A stretch of 64,000 bases of DNA from Tetmemena sp. SeJ-2015 (GCA_027382625.1 JAJKFJ010020752.1:186001-250000); one strand, 5' to 3'. Counted from the first letter of the stretch, positions 30,481-41,392 are shown. The notes: a model not told the origin generated them from the letters alone. Numbers and translations: made by a program.

Positions 30481-33116
30481 TCCGTTTCCCGCTCAACGGT
30501 CAGGATGTTTGGGTCGAAGCCCGGGGACGAGCGGCTGAGCGAGGTGTTGCGCGAAAGGCTTGGCGCCGCGGCAAAAAGGGGTGCGATGCGGCGATTGCGG
30601 CGCCTGCACGTGCTGGTCGATGGCCGCGGGTTTGCGCCTGCCTGATGCCGGCGGGGCGCGTCGCCGGGGCCGTTGTGGTGACGGTCGAGGCCGAGACGCC
30701 GGAACTGACCCGGCTGCGTGCGGCCTTCCTGCGCCATGGTGCGGCGCAATGCGGCATCTGCACGCCGGGGATGCTGCTGGCCGGGGCCGAGTTGCTGGCC
30801 CGCAATCCCGCACCTTCTGAAGCCGAGGCGCAAGAAGCGCTGGGCGGGGTTCTGTGCCGCTGCACCGGCTATCGCAAGATTCTGGCGGCGGTCTGTGATA
30901 CGGAAAGCGAGGCGCCTTCGCCGGAGACCGGCATCGGCGCGCGGGTGCAGCGGCTGGACGGTGCCGCCAAGGTGGCGGCGATGTCTTTGGCGCGGATCAT
31001 GCGCCAGAGGGGGCCTTGCAGGTCCGCGCCATTTCCCCTCGCCCCCCCTCCCATGCCGCGTTGCCTTTTCGACCTTGCCCCTTCGCGGCGCGGCCCGGCA
31101 TCGCCGGGTCTGGACCGCCGCCGACATCCCGGGCGCAAGCCTTTCCCGCATCCCGCCCTTTGCCGACCAGCCCGCCATCGCCACTTGCCCCGCCGGCTTC
31201 GCGGCGAATGCGTGGCGTTGTGGCCTTCGACCGGGGGCCGAACCGGATCTTGCCGAATTTTCCCGATCCACCTGGCAGGCGCTGCCCGCCCTGCTGACCC
31301 CGCCGAGGCCGAAGCGCGGGCGCGCAGCTGATCCATGGCACGCGGGCGCGAACCTGCTGATCGAGGGCCGTGTGCGGCGCGGCGATGGCCGCGGCGCTGG
31401 CCCTTCGGCCCATGTCGGTTCGAAGGCAGCTTCGAACCGCCTATGTCGAAAAATGCCTATATCGAGCCTGAGGCCGGGGTGGCCTGGATGGAGGGCGATA
31501 TGTTGGTCATCCGCGCCTGCACCCAGGCGCCGGGCATGGACCGCGAGGATACCGCCGCCGTGCTGGACCTGCCGCTGGCGCGGGTGCGGATCATTCCTTC
31601 GGCAGTGGGCGGTGGCTTCGGCTCGAAGCTCGACCTGTCGCTGCAACCGCTGATCGGGTTGGTCGCGCTGAAAACCGGCCGCCCGGCGCGGATGATCTAT
31701 TCGCGCAGCGAAAGCATGGCCTCGACCACCAAGCGCCATCCGGCCGAGATGAAGGGCCGGATCGGCTGTGACGGGGAAGGGCGGATCACGGCGGTCGAAT
31801 TCGAAGGCCGCTTCAACACCGGCGCCTATTCAAGCTGGGGGCCGACCGTGGCGAACCGGGTGCCGGTCCATGTTTCCGGCCCCTATTACACGCCCGCGAT
31901 TTCGGCGCGGGCGCGGGCGGTCCACACCCATGGCCCGGTCTCGGGTGCCTTCCGCGGCTTTGGCGTGCCGCAGGGTGCCCTGTGGCAGGAGACGCTGTAT
32001 GACCGCCTGGCCGAGAAGGCGGGGCTGGACCGGCTGGAGTTCCGGCTGCGCAACGCGCTGCGCGACGGGCAGGCGACGGCGACCGGGCAGGTCGTGCAGG
32101 CCGCCGGCATCGCGCCCTGCCTGACCGCCCTGCAACCGCATTGGCAGGCGGCGCTGGCCTGGGCGGGGCAGGCAGGGGCAGGGGGTCGGCATCGCCTCCT
32201 GCTGGTATGGCTGCGGCAATACCGGCCTGCCCAACCCCTCGACCATGCGCATGGGCATTGCGGCCGACGGCAGGATCGTGCTGCATCAGGGCGCGACCGA
32301 TATCGGCCAGGGCTCGGGCACGGTTGATCCCGCAGATCGCCGCCGCGGCCTTGGCGTGCCGTGCAGGCGCTGCATCTTCTGGGCCGATACGGCCTCACCC
32401 CGGATGCGGCAAGACCAGCGCGTCGCGCCAGACCTATGTCTCGGGGCCGGGCGGCACAGGCGGCGGGGGCGGCGTTGCGGCGGCGATCCTGCGGATGGGC
32501 AATGCCGGGCCAGGGGCCGAGATCGTTCCTGACACTGGAAAGATCATCCTGCGTGACGGCGCGACCCGGCGTGAGATCGACCTATCGGCCCTGTCGAGGG
32601 ATTCGCGCGGCTACGTGCTTTCGGTCGAGGAAAGCTATGATCCGCCGACCAGCGGCCTTGATGCTGACGGCCAGGGCAAGCCCTATGCCGTCTACGGCTA
32701 TGGCGCGCAGATCGTGGCGCTCACGGTCGATCTGGCCCTTGGCACGGTGAAGCTCGACAAGATCACCGCTGCGCATGATCTGGGCCGCGCGATCAACCCG
32801 ACCCTGGTCGAAGGCCAGATCGAGGGCGGCATCGCCCAGGGCATCGGCCTGCGCTGAGAGGAGTATCTCGCCGCCGCACCGAGAACCTGCATGACTACCT
32901 GATCCCGACCGTGGGCGATGTGCCCATAATCGAAAGCCTGATCCTGGAAGTGCCCGATCCCGAAGGGCCGTTCGGCGCCAAGGGCCTGGGCGAGCATGTG
33001 CTGATCCCGACCGCCCCGGCGATCCTGAACGCCATCCGCCATGCGACGGGCGCCGCGCTGACCCGGGTTCCCGCGCTGCCGCACCGCATCCTCGAAGCGA
33101 TGAAGGGCAAGGCATG
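30477..33116 (+). CDS. Molybdenum hydroxylase with fused 2Fe-2S and molybdopterin domains (frame broken)
   Basis: About 880 residues in one chain. The first ~150 are the iron-sulfur part: MIRFPLNGQDVWVEA, a plant-type ferredoxin cysteine cluster (CDAGDCGAC in corrected frame), and the second cluster QCGICTPGMLLA with VLCRCTGYRKI. The rest is the molybdopterin part: TQAPGMDREDTAAVLDLPLARVRIIPSAVGGGFGSKLDL, SGAFRGFGVPQGALWQETLYD, the DIGQGSGT block and GAKGLGEHVLIPTAPAI with the catalytic glutamate. This order is that of the Desulfovibrio aldehyde oxidoreductase (Mop). Frame changes are concentrated at 30530-30660, 30990-31440, 32180-32450 and 32860. Together with the FAD subunit it would hydroxylate an N-heterocycle or aldehyde. 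Confidence 0.83.
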
Positions 33117-33124
33117 ATCCGCGC

Positions 33125-33181
33125 CCCTTCCTCCTGGCTCAAATATCCCAAGGGCCTCCGGCGGGGCGAAACCCCCGGGGC
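33125..33181 (-). repeat. Rhodobacterales-type intergenic stem-loop repeat, copy 1
   Basis: Read on the minus strand: GCCCCGGGGG, loop TTTCG, CCCCGCCGGAGGCC, then CCTTGGGATATTTGAGCC and AGGAGGAAGG. The order, a GC hairpin, then GGGATATTTGAGC, then a purine-rich tail, is shared with 44034-44090 in the opposite orientation. It lies between the hydroxylase and hnr-like genes. Confidence 0.6.
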
Positions 33182-33201
33182 CCGCAGCAAGGATGGCCGC
33201 C

Positions 33202-34605
33202 ATGTCTGATGCCGCGCCCGAGAAGATCCGCTGCGATGCCTGTCCGGTGATGTGCTATATCGCGCCGGGCCAGACCGGGGCCTGCGACCGCTATGCCAAT
33301 GCGGCCGGGCGCATCGTGCGCACCGATCCGGTCGTGATGCTGTCGCACGCCCTGACCGGCGGCCAGCGCATCGTGCCCTTCGCCGCCGCCCACATCCTGC
33401 CCGACAATCGGACCGGAGGCGCCTGCACGCCCGGTGCCGCCTTCGCCGCGCCCTTTATCTGCCTCGCAGGGACGCGCGGTCGGCACGTGGTGACCGAGGC
33501 GATCTTTTCCTATTGCGGCGTCAAGGTGAAGATCGACACGGACCGCTTCTCTTGGACCGGAAGGCGCTGTGATCCGGGTGCAGGGCGAACCTGTGGGCCA
33601 TGTCACCACGGCCGAATATGGTAGCCAGATGCTTTCCCTGGGGGGCGTGCATCACCTGACCGGCGGATCAAAGCCCGAAGGCCGCATCACCTGCGCCGCC
33701 ATGCTGTCCTTGTGCAATGGCGAAGCGGTCGAGATGGAGATCGAGGGCGGCGCGCGGGTGGTGGTGCAGGCGGGGCAGCCGCCCATCGTCGATGGCAGGC
33801 CCGAACGGCGGATGCGGGTCGGCTGCGGCTCGGCCACGATCGGCATGTTCGCGGCGCAATGGCGCGGGCTGGTGGATGAGGTGGTGGTGGTCGACGATCA
33901 CATCACTGGCGTCGTCTCGGAACATCAGGCCGGCAAGGTGCTGGGATGGCAACCGACCGGGATCAAGATCAAGGGCCACCGCTCGACCCCCGGCCGCTAT
34001 TTCCGTGTGTCCGAGCCGGGGCTGGGCTGGGGCGGCACAAGGCTGACCGATCCGCTGGAAATCCTGGGCGACTGGCAGGAGAAGAAGGGGGCACGGCCGG
34101 GGCTGACGCTGCTGATGGTGTCGACCACCGGCGAGGATCACGCCTATTATGTGCTGGACGAGCACTGAAGCCCGTGCAACAGCCCTTGCCCGAGGCATTG
34201 CACGGCACCGTCGCCCTGATCGACGAGAATGCGAACCCTCGCTCTGCACCGTGCTGTTCGTCGGCGGGGCGGGCGGGTCTTTGCGCGCGGCGTGCCAAGA
34301 ACCCGGTGCGGCTGACCCGCTCGGTTCAGGGCGGTGTGACACGGCTGACCTCGGGCGGGGCCGAATGCTTTGTGTGGCCGGGCGGCGGCATCACCTTCAT
34401 GGTCGATGTGCTGGATCTGCCCAAGGGGGCCTTTGGCTATGTGCCGACCCCCGCCCTGGTGGCGCCATTGGAGTTTACCCTGCCGCGCGCCGATTATCTG
34501 GCGATGGGCGGTCATGAAGCCGCGATCCGCAGCCTTGACCGCGCAGTGGCCGAGGGTGGCGAATACCCGACCGCCGCGCGGCTGGAAAGCTGGCCCCTGC
34601 GATGA
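33202..34605 (+). CDS. hnr: 6-hydroxynicotinate-reductase-like iron-sulfur protein (frame broken)
   Basis: In Eubacterium barkeri Hnr reduces 6-hydroxynicotinate to 1,4,5,6-tetrahydro-6-oxonicotinate and was reported to hold a covalent flavin and iron-sulfur clusters. Here about 467 residues start MSDAAPEKIRCDACPVMCYIAPGQTGACDRY, with four cysteines spaced for a [4Fe-4S] cluster. Then follow CTPGAAF, EAIFSYCGVKVKIDTDRFSW, LGGVHHLTGGSKPEGRITCAAML, RMRVGCGSATIGMF and a C-terminal half with TRSVQGGVTRLTSGGAECFVWPGGGITFMVDVLDLPKGAFGYVPTPALVAPLEFT. Frame changes lie near 33570, 34165 and 34255. The ATG at 33202 has AAGGA eight bases before; 33193 is the alternative. It overlaps the UPF0280 gene by four bases. 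The assignment rests on my memory of the family, not on a search. Confidence 0.7.
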
Positions 34606-35446
34606 GCGGCGCTGTCGCAGCCCTTTTGCCCGACGGCAGGCTGCATTTGCAGCATGGGCCGATTGATATTGTGGCGCAGGGCTTTGGCCCGGATGATGCG
34701 CTGCGCGCGGCCCATGCCCGTGCTGCCGCGCGCTTTGCCACCGTGCTGGACGAACTGGTCGCCGAATTGCCGATGCTGCGCAGCGAAATGGGTCTTGTCA
34801 GCGGAAAGATTGCCCGGCGGATGGTGCTGGCCGTCTTGCCCTATCGGCCCGCCTTCCTGACGCCCATGGCGGCGGTGGCCGGGGCGGTGGCCGAAGAGGT
34901 CTTGCAGGCCCTGGCCGGGCCCAGGATCACGCGGGCCTATGTGAACAATGGCGGCGATATCGCGCTGCATCTGGGGCCGGGCGAAAGCCTGACCTGTGCC
35001 CTGGCCGTCACGGGCGGGCTGGAGCAGGTCACAGTCGCGGGTTCTGACCCGGTGCGCGGCATCGCCACATCGGGCTGGCGCGGGCGCAGCTTCTCGCTGG
35101 GCATCGCCGATGCGGTGACGGTGCTGGCGCGCACCGCCGCAATGGCCGACGCTGCGGCGACGATGATCGCCAATGCGGTCGATCTGCCGGGCCATCCCGG
35201 TATCCGCCGCAGACCTGCGCAGGAGATGCAGGCCGACAGCGATCTGGGCGCGCGGGCGGTGACGGTGGATGTGCCCGCGCTTTCCCCCGCAGACCGCGCT
35301 GCGGCCTTGCGGGCGGGGCTGGCGGCAGCCGAAGGGTTCCGGGCGCGGGGCTTGATTGAAGCGGCGGCGCTTTTCCTTCAGGGTGAAAGCGTTGCGACGG
35401 GAGGCGGTCTCTTGGCCGCCCGAAGCGAAGCGAGGAACATGTCTGA
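34602..35446 (+). CDS. UPF0280 (ApbE-like) protein
   Basis: A protein of about 281 residues of the UPF0280 family, in the ApbE (FAD:protein FMN transferase) superfamily. LRSEMGLVSGKIARRMVLAVLPYRPAFLTPMAAVAGAVAEEVL and VNNGGDIALHLGPGESL are conserved; RGIATSGWRGRSFSLGIADAVTVLARTAAMADAAATMIANAVD is the typical ApbE-like C-terminal region. The ATG at 34602 overlaps the hnr stop as ATGA. One frame change near 35400 makes the end ambiguous: with correction the stop is the TGA at 35444-35446, overlapping the next gene. Because Hnr of E. barkeri has a covalent flavin, a flavin-transferase-like partner gene directly downstream is suggestive. Confidence 0.8.
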
Positions 35447-36019
35447 TTTCACCATCCGCAAGATCGTCTGCCAGATCGAGGAGATCCGCCATGAAGGCGG
35501 CCCTGCGCCCGCCGCCCCCGTGCTGCGCGGGGCGATCTACGCGATCTGCGCCAATCCCTTTGCGGGCCGCTATGAGGCGAACCTTCAGCCCGCGATGGAG
35601 ACGCTGAAACCCCTGGCGCTGGACCTGACCGACCGGCTGGTGGCGGCTCTGGGTGGCCCGTGCGGATCGACGCCTATGGCAAGGGCGCCATCGTCGGCGA
35701 GAATGGCGAGCATGAACATGGTGCGATCTGGCATGTCTCGGGCGGCTACGGCATGCGCGAGCGGCTGGGCGAATGCCGCGCCATCGTGCCCTCGGCCATG
35801 AAAGTCGGCGGTATGGGATCGACGCTGGATGTGCCGCTGGGCCATCTGAACGCGGCCTATGTGCGGTCGCGTTTCGACGTGATCACGCTGGCTTGCGAGG
35901 ACGGGCCGCGCGCCAATGAGGTTCTTTTCGCGCTGGCCATGGCGCGGGGCGGGCGGGTGCACAGCCGGATGGGGGGGCTTGAGATGGCCGATGTGAAGGG
36001 GGAGGACGGGCTTCGGTGA
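35439..36019 (+). CDS. AA_synth-family protein of unknown function
   Basis: About 193 residues of the amino acid synthesis (AA_synth, PF06684-like) family; the name is historical and the reaction is not established. MSDFTIRKIVCQIEEIRHEGGPA begins it, with AIYAICANPFAGRYEANLQPAMETLKPLALDLTDRLVAALGG; VRIDAYGKGAIVGENGEHEHGAIWH and GMRERLGECRAIVPSAMKVGGMGSTLDVPLGH are the conserved core. One frame change near 35655 (a missing base after GGTGGCCCG) is bridged. It overlaps the UPF0280 gene by eight bases and the next gene by four (GTGA), so it belongs to the operon. Confidence 0.82.
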
Positions 36020-37440
36020 ACCAAGCGCACGAATTTTCGCCGAAAATTCGAGGCCTTGCCCGGCTGGCCTGCCCTGTGGCGGCGCTGCTGCCGGGGCTGG
36101 CGCAGGCCTGCGCCCTGCCGCCTTCGGTGCTGCTGACCCTGCCGACCGACACCTATATCACCGCCGCCGCGCTGACCGTGGCGCTGACGGCGGTGCTGGG
36201 CGCGCTGTCGGGGCGGCTGCCGGATTTCACCGCCCGCAAGCTGGCAGAGTTCCGGCCCGGCGCCCTGACCACCGTCACCTCCTACCTGTCCTTCCTGGCC
36301 TTTCTGGGCCTGGTTCTGGTCGGCCTGCTTGGCAATCGCGACCCGATGCACAATCTGATGACGCTGGTGTTCTGGACCGGGGTCTGGATCGCGCTTCCGC
36401 TTGGGTCGATGCTTTTGGGCAATCTGTGGCGGCCACTGAACCCATGGACAGGGCCCGTGCGGATTGCGCGGACACTGCTGCCGGACCGGCGGGATGGGCC
36501 CTTTTCGCGCCTAGGCCATTGCCCGGTTCGGGGCCCTGGCGGGGTTTGCCTGGTTCCAGAGCATCTCGCTATTATCCCGACGATCCGCCGTTCTGGCAAG
36601 GCCGCGCTGGTCTATTGGGCGATGATCTTCGTGCTGGCGGTGCTGGACGGCGAGGACTTCCTGCAGCGGGGCGAGTTCCTGACCGTGCTTTTCACCATGA
36701 TCTCGCGCGTCTCGCCGGTCTGGATCGAGCGGCAGGACGACATAGCCCGGCTTTGCGCGGGTTTTCCCGGGGCGCAGGTCCTGCGGATGGCGCCGCTTTC
36801 GCCTTCGGCCGTGGTCTTCGTGACACTGGCCCTGGCGGCGCTTACCTTTGACGGGCTGATGGAGACCTTCTGGTGGCGGGCCCTGATCGGCGAGAACCCG
36901 TTGGAGCCTGCCGGGCGCTCGGCGGTGATGATGGCCAATACGCTGGGGCTGCTGGGGGTCTGGGTGGTGACCATGGCGCTGATCCTTGGGGTGATCCGGG
37001 GGGGCGGCTGGCGGCGGGGCCGGTCGCGCTTTCGTTCCTGGCCATCGCGGCGGGCTACCATGCGGCGCATTATCTGGTGATGCTGCTGACCGCCGGGCAA
37101 TACACCCTGGCCGCGCTGAACGATCCGCTGTTCAGCGGCGAAAGCTGGCTGGGCTGCCGCCCTTCTATGTGTCCTTCGGTTTCCTGACCGATCCGCGCAT
37201 CATGCCGCTGATTTATGCCTTCCAGTTCACCGCCATCCTTGCGGCGCATCTTCTGGCGGTCGTGTTGGCGCTGCGCTGGCGGGCGGCGGCGCGGCGCGGC
37301 TGCGGGCGCATCTGCCGCTGACCGGATTGATGGTCCTTTATACGATCCTTGGCCTCTGGCTTCTTTCGACCGCCAGGCAGGGTGACATTTTGTCCATTTC
37401 GTTCGCGTACTTACAGACCAGACCGCGGAGTTGCCGCTAG
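36016..37440 (+). CDS. Polytopic membrane protein of unknown function (frame broken)
   Basis: About 470 residues, with a GTG start overlapping the upstream stop (GTGA). At least eleven hydrophobic segments are seen, for example VTSYLSFLAFLGLVLVGLLG, VFWTGVWIALPLGSMLLG, AALVYWAMIFVLAVLDGEDF and LGLLGVWVVTMALILGVIRGG. Short loops contain GNLWRPLNPW and FDGLMETFWWRALIGENP. I recall this type only as a large membrane protein beside amide and N-heterocycle transporter genes; no function is known to me. Frame changes lie near 36520, 37010, 37155 and 37285. The stop could be 37384 (a TGA in another frame) or 37440. Confidence 0.65.
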
Positions 37441-37471
37441 AAGCAACCCGCCCCAACATGGAGAGACGGAA

Positions 37472-38724
37472 ATGACGAACCTGTTTATGCCCAGCCGCCG
37501 CAGCCTGTTGAAAGGGCAGGCGCAGGGTACTTGCCGGATCTGCCGCCGTGGTGCGGCCCAGGCCAGCCCGATCAGCTGGTCCAGCTTCACCGAGGCATCG
37601 GCCTCCTATGCCGCTGTAGAACCACGGGGACGGCGGCCCTGAAGGCGATCAACGAGGCGGGCGGCATCGCCGGACGCCCGGTCGAGATCCTGTTCGAGGA
37701 TGATGCGACCGACCCCAAGCGCGGGGCGGAGGTGGTTGACAAACTGACCCAGTCGGATGGCTGCGATATCGTCATGGGAACGCTGTTTTCCCATGTCGTC
37801 ATGGGCTCGGCCCCGCGCGCGGCGGAACTGAAGGTGCCCTATCTGGTCTGTTCGGAAGGCTATCACGTCGCCTCCGGCGCGCTGAACCGCTGGACCTTGC
37901 AGCCGGGCATCACCGATGTGCGCAGCCAGATTTCCAGCATGGCGCCCTGGGTCGCGGCCAATCTGGGCAAGAAGGTCACCATCTTCTACCCGGACTATGC
38001 CTTCGGCTATGACCACCGCGACTTCTTCTCGAAAGCGATCGAGGCGCAGGGCGGACAGGTTCTGGCCCAGATCGCCATCCCGCCGACCGAAACCAGCTTT
38101 ACCCGCTATTTCGCGCAGATCCCGGCGGATACCGAGGTGCTTTATCACGTCATGGTCGGCCCGGCCGTGCTGACCTTCGTCAAGGAGCTGGGCGAATTCT
38201 ACGGCTCAGGCGCGAAGCCGCAGCTTTTCGGCTTTGTCGACAGCCTGGAAGCGGTGGATACCGCGACGCCGGGGCTGGAATTCCTGGAAGGCAGCCATTT
38301 CTGGGAAGCGCATCCGCGCACCAAGCCCGCCGATGCAGGCGAGCATGAAGGCACCTATCGCGCCGCCGTGGGGGTCGACGACAATGGCACCAGTGTCAGC
38401 GATGCCAAGGATGTGGCGACCTATTCCCACATGTTCTCGTGCTGGGAGACGCTGTATTTCCTGAAGGCCGCGATGGAAAGCGCGGGCTATACCGGCCCGG
38501 CCGACCGTCAGAAGCTGGTCGAGGCGATGGAGGCGATGTCCGACCTGCCCTATGGGATTGAGCGGCCACAGGGCGCGAAGGTCTTCAACGGCAAGACCCA
38601 TCAGGTCTTCGGCGTGCAGAACATCAGCCAGATCCAGTCGGGCAAGCTGGTCAAGGTCCATACCACCTCGATGGAGGACGGGCTGTACGAGGATGCGGTG
38701 GATTACACCACCATGTCCTTCTGA
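37472..38724 (+). CDS. Liv/amide-type ABC solute-binding protein, Tat-exported
   Basis: The receptor of a branched-chain-amino-acid/urea-type importer (periplasmic binding fold type I). The N-terminus SRRSLLKG is a twin-arginine signal; the next codons are frame-broken (37510-37640). Then come ALKAINEAGGIAGRPVEILFEDDATDPKRGAEVVDKL, YHVASGALNRWTLQP, VTIFYPDYAFGYDHRDFFSKAIEAQGG and PPTETSFTRYFAQIP. HEGTYRAAVGVDDNG and KTHQVFGVQNISQIQSGKL follow, all as in short-chain amide or urea receptors. About 415 residues. The ATG at 37472 follows GGAGAG. Its ligand is likely the heterocycle or amide that feeds the operon. Confidence 0.85.
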
Positions 38725-38751
38725 CCCCTGATTCACGGGTTTGACCCCTGG

Positions 38752-38774
38752 CCCCGCCCGCTTTCGCGGCGGGG
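38752..38774 (+). other. Stem-loop between the binding-protein and permease genes
   Basis: CCCCGCC and GGCGGGG pair around CGCTTTCGC with no T tract. Hairpins at this place in ABC operons often protect the binding-protein mRNA and lower permease expression; that role is inferred. Confidence 0.45.
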
Positions 38775-38800
38775 TTGACACCCGCCTTACGGCTGATCGC

Positions 38801-39657
38801 ATGTCTTTTGGACCTTTCTTCTTCTCGCCCTGATGGAGGGCTGGTGCCCGCCGCGCGCTCGCGCTGGCGGCTTCGGGCCTGTCTCTGGTTTTTGGCGTGA
38901 TGCGCGTGGTCAATGTCGCGCATGGCGAGTTCAAACATGCTCGCGCGCGTGATCGCCTGGTTCGTCGCGCGGTCCGCCGGCCTGGGCGCATCCGTGGCGC
39001 TGGCCGTCAGCCGTGGCGGTGGCGGCGCTGCGGCGCTGGCCGACCGGCTGGTGCTGCAGCGGCTGACTATGACCCGGAGGCGACATCGTGGCGACGATCG
39101 GGCTTTCTACATGATCCAGCGGCGCGCTGACCTTTTATGGCCCCGATGCAAGGCCGGTGGCCGCGCCTTTCGAATGGCGGCTGCAACTCCCGTGGTTCGG
39201 CTATTCTGGCTACAAGCTGTTCGTGGTGGCGGCGGCGGCGCTGGTGCTGCTGGCGCTGTGGTTGTTCATGACGCGCACGAAGGTGGGCCTTGTGATGCGG
39301 GCCACCCAGGTCGACCGGGAGGTGGCGCAGGCTTTCGGCATTGATGTCGATCTGGTCTATATGGCGGTTTTCGGCATCGGCGCGGCCCTGGCGCGGTGGC
39401 AGCGGTGCTATCGTCCGATCCAGCAGGCGCATTACCTGATGGGGCATGATCCGCTGCTTCTGTCCTTCATCGTCGTGATCATCGGCGGGCTGGGGTCTCT
39501 GCGCGGCACCGTGGTTGCGGCGCTGGTGATCGGCCTGTCGGACGGGGTGATCAGCATGTTCTTCTCGCCCACCCTGGCCAAGATCCTGGCCACGCTGCTG
39601 GTCGCCCTGGTGCTGGTCTTCCGCCCGCAGGGCCTGTTCGGGGGGCGCGAAAGATGA
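38801..39657 (+). CDS. ABC permease, LivH type (frame broken)
   Basis: One membrane subunit of the importer. GLSLVFGVMRVVNVAHGEF is the LivH signature, LQLPWFGYSGYKLFVVAAAALVLLALWLFMTRTKVGLVMRATQVDREVAQAFGIDV the middle, and FIVVIIGGLGSLRGTVVAALVIGLSDGVISMFFSPTLAKI the end. About 285 residues. Frame changes lie near 38808 (a T run), 38850, 38935, 39010-39150 and 39400. The stop overlaps the next start as ATGA. Confidence 0.85.
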
Positions 39658-40581
39658 GCGGGCGCAAGATCTGGGCGGCGCATCTGGCGCTTCTGGCGGT
39701 GCTGTTCGCGCTGCAGTACATCCTCCCGCCCTATCACGCGACCAATCTGGCCCGCGTGATGGTGCTGGCGCTGTTCGCAACCGGCTACAATCTGGCCTTC
39801 GGCTATACCGGGCTGCTGAGCCTGGGCCATGCGCTGTTCTTCGCGGCGGGCATGTTCGCGGCGGCGCTGCCCGCCTGGCACTACGGGCTGGGGGCTGGGC
39901 CTGCCCTGCTGCTGGCCGTTCTTGGCGGCGCGGGCATGGCGCTGGTGACGGGGCTTCTGGCGCTGCGGACGGCGGGGGTCAGTTTCATGATCGTGACGCT
40001 GATGTTCGCCAAGGCCTTTCACCTGATCCTGATCTATTTCAACCAATGGACCGGCGGCGATCAGGGCTTCGCTCTGCCCGCCGCCAGCCGCACTGGCCGG
40101 CAGGCGCTGTCGCAAGACGGGCCGCGGTTCCTGGTCGCCTGGACGCTGTTCTCGGTCGGGCTGCTGGTCTGTCTGGCGCTGGTGCGGTCGCGCTTTGGCC
40201 GGGTTATGGTGGCGATGCGCGAGAATGAGGACCGTTCGCGCCTTCTGGGTTACAACCCTATCGGGTGAAGCTGTGGTTCTGGTGATTTCGGGTGCCTATG
40301 CCGGGGTTGCGGGGGGGCCTGGGCGATCCTGTTCGGCTATGCCGGCGCGGGTTTTGCCGAGATCCAGTTTTTCCATCCTGCGATGCTTTACGTCCTGATG
40401 GGCGGCGCAGGCGTGGTGGCCGGCGATCCTGGGGCTGCGGCGATGTTCTGGCTGGTGGAATGGCAGCGGAACTGACTTCAGCCTGGCTGTTCCTGGTGGG
40501 TGCCGCGTTGGTGGTCCTGGTCCTGTTCGCGCCCAGGGCGTGCGGGCTGGGTGCGCGCCGTTTCTGGAGGATCTGCCATGA
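39654..40581 (+). CDS. ABC permease, LivM type (frame broken at the end)
   Basis: The second membrane subunit: ARVMVLALFATGYNLAFGYTGLLSLGHALFFAAGMFAAAL is the LivM hallmark, followed by LLALRTAGVSFMIVTLMFAKAFHLI and RSRFGRVMVAMRENEDRSRLLGYNP. After a frame change near 40262, VISGAYAGVAGG and AGFAEIQFFHPAMLYVLMGGAGVV continue to the end. About 308 residues; stop TGA overlaps the ATPase start at 40578. Confidence 0.85.
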
Positions 40582-41298
40582 GCCTGTTGCAAGCGCGCGG
40601 CCTTGTGCGGCATTTCGGCGATTGCGCGCCGTCGATGGCGGTGGATTTCGACCTGGCCCCGGCGAGGTCCATGGGCCTGATCGGACCGAACGGGCGGGCA
40701 AGACACCTTCGTCTCGCTTCTGTCCGGCGCATCCCGGTGCAATCGGCCAGATCTTCCTGCAAGGGGGCCCAGATCACCCGGCTGTCGGGACAGGCCAGGG
40801 TCAGGCAGGGGCTGGCCTATACGTTCCAGATCACCTCGATCTTTCCGGGCCTTTCGGTCTTCGACAATGTCGCCCTGGCGGTGCAGGGCGGGCGTGACAC
40901 GGTGGGCGCGCTGCGCGGCGACAAGGCCGCCCTGGCCCGCGCCGTGGCGGCGGCGCTGGAAAAGGTCGGGCTTGGGGGCCATGGCGGTCAGATGGCGGAG
41001 AGCTGAGCTACGGCCATCAGCGGCTTCTGGAAGTGGCCATGGGGCTGGCGCTGAAGCCCCGGGTGCTGATCCTGGACGAGCCGACCCAGGGCCTGGCCGC
41101 GGGCGAGATCGCGGGCTTCATGGCGCTGGTGCGCGGGCTGGTGCCCGAGGTCGCGGTGCTGATGATCGAACATAACATGGAGGTGTGATGGGCGTCGCCG
41201 ACCGGATCACCGTCCTGAATTTCGGCCGGTCCTTGCGCGCGGGACACCCGCCGAGTCCGAGCCGATCCGCCGTGCAGGAGGCCTATCTTGGCGCTTGA
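40578..41298 (+). CDS. ABC ATPase, LivG type (frame broken in Walker A)
   Basis: MSLLQARGLVRHFG starts it. Walker A is broken by indels (GLIGPNGRARHL where GPNGAGKTTF is expected). FQITSIFPGLSVFDNVALAVQ is the LivG Q-loop region; ELSYGHQRLLEVAMGLALKPRVLILDEPTQGLAAGE carries the signature and Walker B. VLMIEHNMEVVMGVADRITVLNFGR follows and the end is VQEAYLGA at 41298. Frame changes lie near 40640-40710, 41005, 41185 and 41240. The damage in Walker A fits the general error pattern and is not evidence of inactivity. Confidence 0.85.
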
Positions 41299-41392
41299 AG
41301 TCACGGGCTGACGGCGGCTACGGCCCGGTGACAGTGCTGCGCGGGGTGGATTTCAGCGCCCGGCCGGGTGAGGTGACCTGCATCATGGGCCG

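Noticed and set aside
40640..40710. Loss of the LivG Walker A motif as a true inactivation
   Set aside because: The break consists of small indels of the same kind as elsewhere, and the rest of the protein is conserved.
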